Shown: piece by piece, positions 58,085-64,000 of the stretch
Numbering within the stretch: position 1 is the stretch's first letter
How the letters are laid out: every line of letters begins with the position of its first letter
DNA from: Quisquiliibacterium transsilvanicum
Lineage (GTDB): Bacteria > Pseudomonadota > Gammaproteobacteria > Burkholderiales > Burkholderiaceae_E
Assembly: GCF_014202215.1 (NCBI RefSeq)
Contig: NZ_JACHGB010000003.1
Coordinates: forward strand, 186,001 to 250,000
Direction of reading: 5' to 3'
DNA: 64,000 nt
The notes under the pieces: generated by a model
Told to the model about the DNA's origin: nothing
Seen by the model: only the letters and a program-made list of their open reading frames with translations
Databases searched by the model: none
Position numbers and translations under genes: made by a program

Positions 58085-59194
58085 ATGCCAATCTGGAAAC
58101 AGCGCCTGTTCTCGCGCCTGATGAAGCCCGCCGACGGCGAGGGCGGCGATCTGGGGGGCGGCGCGACCGAGGCCGCCATCGAGGCGATCGGCACCGAGCC
58201 GGCCGATCCGACGCCCACTGATCCGCCGGCCGCAGACGAGCCGCACCAGGACGCGCATCAAAACGATGCGGGTGCCGCATCAGAAGGCGGCAAGTCCAAG
58301 CTGGCCGCGATGCTGGACGACCTGACCGACGACCCGAACGCAGCCAAGCCGACGGACAAACCCGCTGCCGGCGCTGAGGCCAAGCCGGCCGACACGCCTG
58401 CAGCCAAGGCCGAGGACCAGCCCAAGGCGCCCGAGCAGGAAGAGGCCGAGCTGCTGGAGGGCGTGAAGTCCGAGCGCGGCAAGGAGCGCATCAAGCAGGT
58501 GTTCGCCGAGAAGAAGGCGATGGAGAAGGACCTGGCCGACTTCCGGCAGATGGTGCAGTCCACGGGAATGACGCCGCAGGACTTTGCCCAGACGCTGGAG
58601 TTCGGCCGCCTGGTCAACAGCGGCGACGAGAAGAGCCTGCGCCTGGCGCTGGAGATGGTGGAGGGCCAGCGCGCCATGCTCTACCAGAAGCTGGGCGTCG
58701 AGGCGCCCGGGGTGGACCTGCTGACGGGGCACGATGACCTGAAGGCGGCCGTCGAGAACATGGAGATCACGCGCGAGCGCGCGGTGGAGCTGGCCAAGTA
58801 CCGCAAGCAGCAGCAGGAGGTGCAGCAGCGCCAGCAGGTGGAGCAGCAGACGGTGCAGGAGCGCCAGCAGTTCCAGCAGCAGGTGCAGCAGGCAGCCGGC
58901 TCGATGGAGGCCTACCTGCAGACCCGGGCGCAGGAGGTGGACCACCCGGCGCGCATGAAGGTGATCACCGATCACTTCAAGAACCCAGACAACCTGCAGC
59001 GCTTCGTTTCCACGTTCAAGCCCGACCAGTGGCCGGCGGCGATCCAGATGATGTACGACAACATCCAGGTGCAGCGCCCGGCCAGCGCGCCGCAGCCCAT
59101 CCGCTCGCGCCCGGCCACGCTGGGCACGCCCGCGGCCAGCGCGGCATCGCCCATCGACCGGGTGGCGCAGCGCCTGGAGAGCATGGGCCTGTGA
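58085..59194 (+). CDS. Capsid scaffolding protein
   Basis: 369 aa. Acidic Ala/Pro/Asp-rich N-terminus (about 15-125), then a long helical part with a Gln-rich coiled coil (about 235-275, QQQEVQQRQQVEQQ). The C-terminus ends with a helix (IDRVAQRLESMGL). Composition, size and position between portal and major capsid genes are those of scaffolds. No protease motif is visible. Confidence 0.78.
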   Translation: MPIWKQRLFSRLMKPADGEGGDLGGGATEAAIEAIGTEPADPTPTDPPAADEPHQDAHQNDAGAASEGGKSKLAAMLDDLTDDPNAAKPTDKPAAGAEAKPADTPAAKAEDQPKAPEQEEAELLEGVKSERGKERIKQVFAEKKAMEKDLADFRQMVQSTGMTPQDFAQTLEFGRLVNSGDEKSLRLALEMVEGQRAMLYQKLGVEAPGVDLLTGHDDLKAAVENMEITRERAVELAKYRKQQQEVQQRQQVEQQTVQERQQFQQQVQQAAGSMEAYLQTRAQEVDHPARMKVITDHFKNPDNLQRFVSTFKPDQWPAAIQMMYDNIQVQRPASAPQPIRSRPATLGTPAASAASPIDRVAQRLESMGL

Positions 59195-59495
59195 ACAAAA
59201 GTCCGGCGGGGGCTTGACGCCCGCCAATAATCGGCTCGCCAGTTCCGCATTGCTGTGCTGACTGGCCTGCAACGAGCGTAAGCGGGGATCGCCTCCCGCA
59301 GCAGGCCCGCCGGTACCGCGATGCGGTACACGCCGAATTTGTCGCTGCATCGGTGGGGTCGCGTCCACCAGGGCCAGACGGGCCAGATCAAAGCCGTACC
59401 CGAGTCGCGCCGGGAATCTGACCTGTCAACGCTGCGGGATGGCCTGCGCAGACGGTGTGGAAGGTGCTTTTCAACCTTTCATTCGGAGCAGCGAC
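59195..59495 (+). other. 301-base non-coding leader before the major capsid gene, hairpin-rich
   Basis: No convincing gene. Several GC hairpins can be drawn: GGCGGG/CCCGCC at about 59204-59225, GCGGG/CCCGC at about 59282-59299, and a perfect 7-bp GTACCGC-GAT-GCGGTAC (59313-59329), plus a direct repeat GGGCCAGA near 59369-59385. A long untranslated gap is unusual in this tightly packed late operon, so it may be a structured leader of the capsid mRNA. Confidence 0.5.
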
Positions 59496-60542
59496 ATGCC
59501 CATTTCAGCCGGTGATTTGCAGGAGTTGGCCAAGGTTTCCTTGGACGAGTACCTGCGCAACATGCCCGTGGACCAGATTGCCACGGAGCGCCCCTTGCTC
59601 AAGAAGCTCATGGCCGGTCGCAAGACCTTCCTGGGCGCCAAGCAGAACATCGTGGAGAACATCCGCAAGACCTACGGCAGCAACTTCAGCTGGGCGTATG
59701 GCGAGGATGCCGTGGTGTTCAACAAGCGCAACACCACCGAGCAGGCCGCCTTCCCGTGGCGCCGCGCCGTGGATGGCCTTTACCTCGATTACGACCGCCT
59801 GTTCGGCAACGGCATCAAGGTGCGCGAGGGCGAGCGCGGCGCGTTCAAGCTGGAGCAGAACGAGAAGGTGCAGCTGCTGAACCTGCTGGACGAGCAGATG
59901 GAAGCGCTCAAGGAAGGCTTCATGCAGAAGCTGGACCTGGAGCTGCACCGCGACGGCACCGCTGACACGGACGCCATCGTCGGCCTGGACACCCTGGTGA
60001 GCGTGGCCCCGACCACCGGCACCGTGGGCGGCCTGGACCGTGGCACCGCCACCTACTGGCGCAACCACGCCGAGACCGGCATTTCCGTGGCCTCGGTGGG
60101 TACCCTGGCCCAGAAGATGGAGCTGGCCTGGCGCAAGTGCATCAAGAACGGCGGCTCGCCTGACTTCATCCTGGCCGGCGGCGACTTCATAGACGCCTAC
60201 CGCAAGGAAATCACCGTCACCCAGAACGCGAACGCCGGCAGCGTGAAGACGCTGGACGCGGGCGTGGGCAGCGGTGTGAACACCGGCCTGTACTTCAAGG
60301 GCGTGGAAATCATCTGGGACCCGCAGTTTGAAGAGCTGCAGACCCTGGAGAGCCCGCTGGTGTCCTGGAACAAGCGCTGCTACTTCATCAACACCAAGTT
60401 CATGAAGTACCGCGACGACGACATGGACATCGTGACCCCGGTGCGCCCGCACGACACGCTGGCCATGTACGCCATGGTGAACCTGCGCTGCGCGCTGTCC
60501 ATCAGCCGCGCCAACGCGCACAGCGTCCTGGCCATCGCCTGA
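59496..60542 (+). CDS. Major capsid protein
   Basis: 348 aa from ATG 59496. HK97-fold type: N-terminal helix DLQELAKVSLDEYLRNMPVD, IVENIRKTYGSNFSWAYGED (E-loop region), LLDEQMEALKEGFMQKLDLELHRDG (spine helix), and a C-terminal P/A domain SPLVSWNKRCYFINTKFMKYR. It follows the scaffold gene and the long leader. It builds the phage head. Confidence 0.88.
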   Translation: MPISAGDLQELAKVSLDEYLRNMPVDQIATERPLLKKLMAGRKTFLGAKQNIVENIRKTYGSNFSWAYGEDAVVFNKRNTTEQAAFPWRRAVDGLYLDYDRLFGNGIKVREGERGAFKLEQNEKVQLLNLLDEQMEALKEGFMQKLDLELHRDGTADTDAIVGLDTLVSVAPTTGTVGGLDRGTATYWRNHAETGISVASVGTLAQKMELAWRKCIKNGGSPDFILAGGDFIDAYRKEITVTQNANAGSVKTLDAGVGSGVNTGLYFKGVEIIWDPQFEELQTLESPLVSWNKRCYFINTKFMKYRDDDMDIVTPVRPHDTLAMYAMVNLRCALSISRANAHSVLAIA

Positions 60543-60555
60543 TAGCCAGCCCCGA

Positions 60556-60580
60556 GCCCCGGCCCAGCGCCGGGGTTCTT
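60556..60580 (+). terminator. Terminator-like hairpin after the major capsid gene
   Basis: CCCCGG / CCGGGG with a seven-base loop followed by TTCTT, 14 bases past the capsid stop. It may partially end transcription, raising capsid mRNA over the downstream genes. Confidence 0.5.
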
Positions 60581-60601
60581 CAATCCCCTGGAGTAACCGC
60601 A

Positions 60602-60979
60602 ATGAGCAAGATCACAGTCCCCATGGTGGAAGTCACGGTGCGCCGCGATGCCAACACCATCACCCCGGTGGCGGTGCCGCCCTACGAGCTGACCATGCTG
60701 CGCCAGATGTTCGGCAAGGAGAACGTCAACGGCGACAAGGTGGTGGGCCACATTGAGGTGGACCCGGCCGGCGAGCACGAGCGCCTGAGCGCCAAGTACG
60801 GCGCCCAGAAGGTGGTGAAGGTCTACGGCGATGACGGCGGCGAGCGCCTGCAGGAAATGGTGGAGAAGGCCGCCGTGAAGGCCAAGGAGCCGACCAAGGC
60901 CGAAAAAGCCGCCGCCGAGAAGGCCGCCAAGGAAGCCGAAGAGGCCGCACGCAAGGCCGCCGAAGCAGCCGCGCAGTAA
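60602..60979 (+). CDS. Hypothetical phage protein with Lys/Ala/Glu-rich tail
   Basis: 125 aa. A beta-rich N-terminal half (VPMVEVTVRRDANTITPVAVPPYEL, GHIEVDPAGEHERL) and a C-terminal charged helix (about 95-125) of Lys/Glu/Ala repeats. Position after the capsid gene suggests a head decoration or head completion protein; this is a guess from location. Confidence 0.65.
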   Translation: MSKITVPMVEVTVRRDANTITPVAVPPYELTMLRQMFGKENVNGDKVVGHIEVDPAGEHERLSAKYGAQKVVKVYGDDGGERLQEMVEKAAVKAKEPTKAEKAAAEKAAKEAEEAARKAAEAAAQ

Positions 60980-60991
60980 GGAAGCCCGACG

Positions 60992-62584
60992 ATGGCGCAG
61001 CCGCAAGCCTACAACCGCGCGACCGACTTCACTCAGCGCGACGGTGACGACACCGATCACGCCGCGATCAACGCGGAGCTGGATGCGGCTGCGCTGTCCA
61101 TCAACCAGGTGCGCGCCAACATGGCGCTGCTGCAGAAGGACGATGGCGGCCTGAAGAACGAGGTGGTGGGCCTCGATCAGCTCAAGCCCGAGCTGCGCAA
61201 CGGCATTCCGGGTCCGCAAGGTCCGCAAGGTCTGCAGGGTCAGCAGGGCGCCATCGGTGCAGAGGGCCAGCAGGGGCCGCAAGGTCCTCAAGGCCTGCCC
61301 GGAGAGCGCGGACCTGAAGGCCCTCAGGGACCCCAAGGCCCCCAAGGCCCGCAAGGTCCACAAGGCGTGAAGGGCGACACGGGCAACACCGGCCCCATGG
61401 GCCCGTCTGGGCCACAGGGGACGCAGGGCATCCAGGGCGCAACCGGTGCGCAAGGCCCGGTGGGGCCTCAAGGCCCCCAGGGCACTCAGGGCCCGGCCGG
61501 CATGTCATTTGATGTGGATGCCGTGGGCGTCTATGCCGACCGCGCGCTGTACGACGCAGAGCCGCACGGCTTTGCATTCCTGTCCACCGACAACGGCTTT
61601 CTCTACCTGCGACTGGGTGCGACGGCCGGCGTTTGGTCGGGCGGCGTGCCGTTCGGCAAGGGGGAGAAGGGCGACCAAGGGCCCCAAGGGCCAGTCGGGC
61701 CGCTGGGTCCGCAGGGCCCGGTTGGTCCCCAGGGACCGCAGGGTATCCAGGGCGAGACGGGCGCGACAGGCGCTACGGGTGCCACCGGCCCGCAAGGCCC
61801 CCAGGGCGTTCAAGGCCCGCAGGGCATTCAGGGGCCGAAGGGCGACAAGGGCCTGGTCTGGCGCGGCGAGTGGAGCGCGGCCACCGCCTACATTGCGGAC
61901 GACGCGGTGTTCTACGCGGGTTCGGCCTGGCATGCGCTGCAGGGCTCCACGAACGTCGAGCCGACGGTGCTGGCCACCACCACCTGGTCCATGCTGGCGC
62001 GCAAGGGAGACACGGGTGCGCAAGGCCCTACGGGTGCCGCCGGTGCCACCGGCCCGCAAGGCCCCGAGGGTCCACAAGGCCCGGTTGGCCCCCAGGGTCC
62101 GCAAGGCCCGACGGGCGCCACGGGCCCAGCTGGCCCGCAAGGTCTCACTGGCCCGCAGGGTCCGCAGGGCCCGGCGGGTGCAGGCCTCGATGCCAACACG
62201 GACGGGCAGGCGCGGTCGCTGGGCATTGGCACGACGCCTTCGGGCGTGGCGGGCGAGATTCGTGCGACCAACAACATCACCGCCTACTACTCGGACGATC
62301 GCCTGAAGACCCGGCTGGGAGGCATTGAGCACGCGCTGGCCAAAGTCTGCACCCTCAGCGGCTTTTACTACGAGGCGAACGAGGCCGCGCAGGTGCTGGG
62401 CTACGAGGTGAAGCGCGAGGTCGGCGTGTCGGCCCAGGCGGTGCAGGCGGTGCTGCCCGAGGTGGTGGCGCCGGCGCCGATTGATGACCGGTATCTGACG
62501 GTGCGCTACGAGCGCCTGGTGGCACTGCTCATCGAGGCCATAAAGGAGCTGAAGGCCGAGGTCGATGCGCTGAAGGGGGTGTGA
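60992..62584 (+). CDS. Collagen-like tail fibre with C-terminal S74 chaperone domain
   Basis: 530 aa. A head-attachment N-terminus (1-70), then three Gly-X-Y collagen blocks (71-170, 222-288, 338-397, rich in GPQ) separated by two globular inserts. The first insert (171-221) is unassigned; the second (289-337, [22 protein letters not shown]) resembles a carbohydrate-binding module of the chitin-binding type. The C-terminus (430-530) is a peptidase S74 intramolecular chaperone, with the cleavage Ser-Asp at 434-435 in YYSDDRLKT. It forms a trimeric fibre for receptor contact. Confidence 0.9.
   Translation: MAQPQAYNRATDFTQRDGDDTDHAAINAELDAAALSINQVRANMALLQKDDGGLKNEVVGLDQLKPELRNGIPGPQGPQGLQGQQGAIGAEGQQGPQGPQGLPGERGPEGPQGPQGPQGPQGPQGVKGDTGNTGPMGPSGPQGTQGIQGATGAQGPVGPQGPQGTQGPAGMSFDVDAVGVYADRALYDAEPHGFAFLSTDNGFLYLRLGATAGVWSGGVPFGKGEKGDQGPQGPVGPLGPQGPVGPQGPQGIQGETGATGATGATGPQGPQGVQGPQGIQGPKGDKGLVWRGEWSAATAYIADDAVFYAGSAWHALQGSTNVEPTVLATTTWSMLARKGDTGAQGPTGAAGATGPQGPEGPQGPVGPQGPQGPTGATGPAGPQGLTGPQGPQGPAGAGLDANTDGQARSLGIGTTPSGVAGEIRATNNITAYYSDDRLKTRLGGIEHALAKVCTLSGFYYEANEAAQVLGYEVKREVGVSAQAVQAVLPEVVAPAPIDDRYLTVRYERLVALLIEAIKELKAEVDALKGV
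61202..62182 (+). repeat. Collagen-coding 9-base repeats in the tail fibre gene
   Basis: Dense runs of GGC/GGT-CCX-CAR triplets (Gly-Pro-Gln) at 61202-61501, 61655-61855 and 62003-62182. Near-identical units could recombine to change fibre length in frame. Confidence 0.9.
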
Positions 62585-62585
62585 C

Positions 62586-63580
<995 letters not shown>

Positions 63581-63584
<4 letters not shown>

Positions 63585-64000
63585 GTGACATCGAGTACAC
63601 CTACGAAGTTGTCAACGTCGACGCGTATGCGAAGGCGATGGAGATCGCCTACACATCCCCGGGGCGCCAGACCATGCTCATTGGGACACGATTGCCATAT
63701 GCCGGCGAATCGGTGGACGTCATCGCAAAGATGTATGCGCCAGTCGCATACTGGCGCGAGCAGGAGGCAGAAGTCGTCATCCCGGAGCTTGGCGCTTTCG
63801 GGTCATCTGTTAACGGGTCTCAATCAGTTCCAGTAACGCTTGACGAAGCCAAGGCCGCGAAGCTCGCCGAGATCGCTGCCGCCCGTTACGAGCGCGAGGT
63901 GAGCGGCACCGTGCTGAACGGCAATCCGGTGGACACCGACCGCGAGATGCAGTCGAAGATCGCCGGGGCCATGGCCGCTTTTCAAGCCGGGTTCATCACG
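63581..64000 (+). CDS. DUF4376-type tail protein (5' part)
   Basis: The first 140 codons; the gene runs off the right edge. It starts on the adhesin stop (ATGA). MSDIEYTYEVVNVDAYAKAM and MYAPVAYWREQEAEVV open a tail-assembly-like domain; DEAKAAKLAEIAAARYEREV and NGNPVDTDREMQSKIAGAMA match the DUF4376 domain common at the ends of phage tail and fibre-assembly proteins. It probably helps assemble or attach the fibre/adhesin pair. Confidence 0.78.

Noticed and set aside
61202-62182. Repeated GC-rich units that could be taken for a CRISPR or a diversity-generating template
   Set aside because: They encode uninterrupted Gly-X-Y collagen repeats; no reverse transcriptase gene or template/variable repeat pair is present in the window.

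Overview
The window is high-GC bacterial DNA with two parts: an ordinary chromosomal stretch (1 to about 39.6 kb) and the left and middle part of a tailed-phage prophage (about 39.6 kb to the end). The chromosomal gene content (queA-tgt-yajC-secD-secF, the split pntAA/pntAB/pntB transhydrogenase, purB facing a GST gene next to mnmA, glcDEF, a cytochrome c' beside a cytochrome b561-like gene) fits a betaproteobacterium of the order Burkholderiales. Family and genus cannot be fixed from sequence alone.

Chromosome, left to right: the start of a branched-chain-type ABC substrate-binding protein (cut by the window edge), an SRAP abasic-site protein, a CHASE-like/HAMP/GAF/HD-GYP c-di-GMP phosphodiesterase, a short patch of decayed genes (a restriction-type protein lacking its nuclease core and a frameshifted CPBP membrane protease), tRNA-Leu(CAA), an enoyl-CoA hydratase, a GNAT acetyltransferase, queuosine genes queA-tgt, the Sec accessory genes yajC-secD-secF, a cytochrome b / cytochrome c' pair closed by a perfect 13-bp hairpin, purB, a GST, mnmA, the proton-translocating transhydrogenase, a small membrane protein and a lipoprotein, glycolate oxidase glcDEF, a frameshifted EamA transporter, a thiolase-like protein without the catalytic cysteines, fadD, a HAD hydrolase, a Zn/Cd/Pb P-type ATPase with its divergent MerR-type regulator, the glycine cleavage operon gcvHPT, and an ada gene that has lost three of four zinc cysteines.

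Prophage: it is inserted at the 3' end of a gloA-like gene; a 42-bp gloA tail is left at 39561-39602. It opens with a tyrosine integrase, an excisionase-like gene and DUF2303. A leftward early operon follows: a recombination set (ERF annealing protein, PD-(D/E)XK exonuclease, coiled-coil protein, SSB) driven by a PL-type promoter at 45.8 kb. An S24/CI-type repressor transcribed leftward leads an apparent lysogeny operon that also holds a XamI-family restriction enzyme, its adenine methyltransferase and a 74-aa membrane protein, closed by an intrinsic terminator. The rightward PR starts a short or absent leader before a Cro-like gene, then an orphan C5 methyltransferase, replication-type genes, RusA, small and large terminase, portal, scaffold, major capsid protein, a collagen-like tail fibre with an S74 chaperone, a glycine-rich adhesin, and a DUF4376 gene cut by the window end.

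The most interesting unit is the immunity region. PL and PR carry nearly identical promoter/operator blocks, and the repressor transcript appears to carry a complete restriction-modification system plus a small membrane protein. By eye, GTCGAC (the XamI site) is scarce in the prophage and common in the host DNA. Three apparent single-base frameshifts (CPBP, EamA, ssb) need read-level checking before any biology is built on them.
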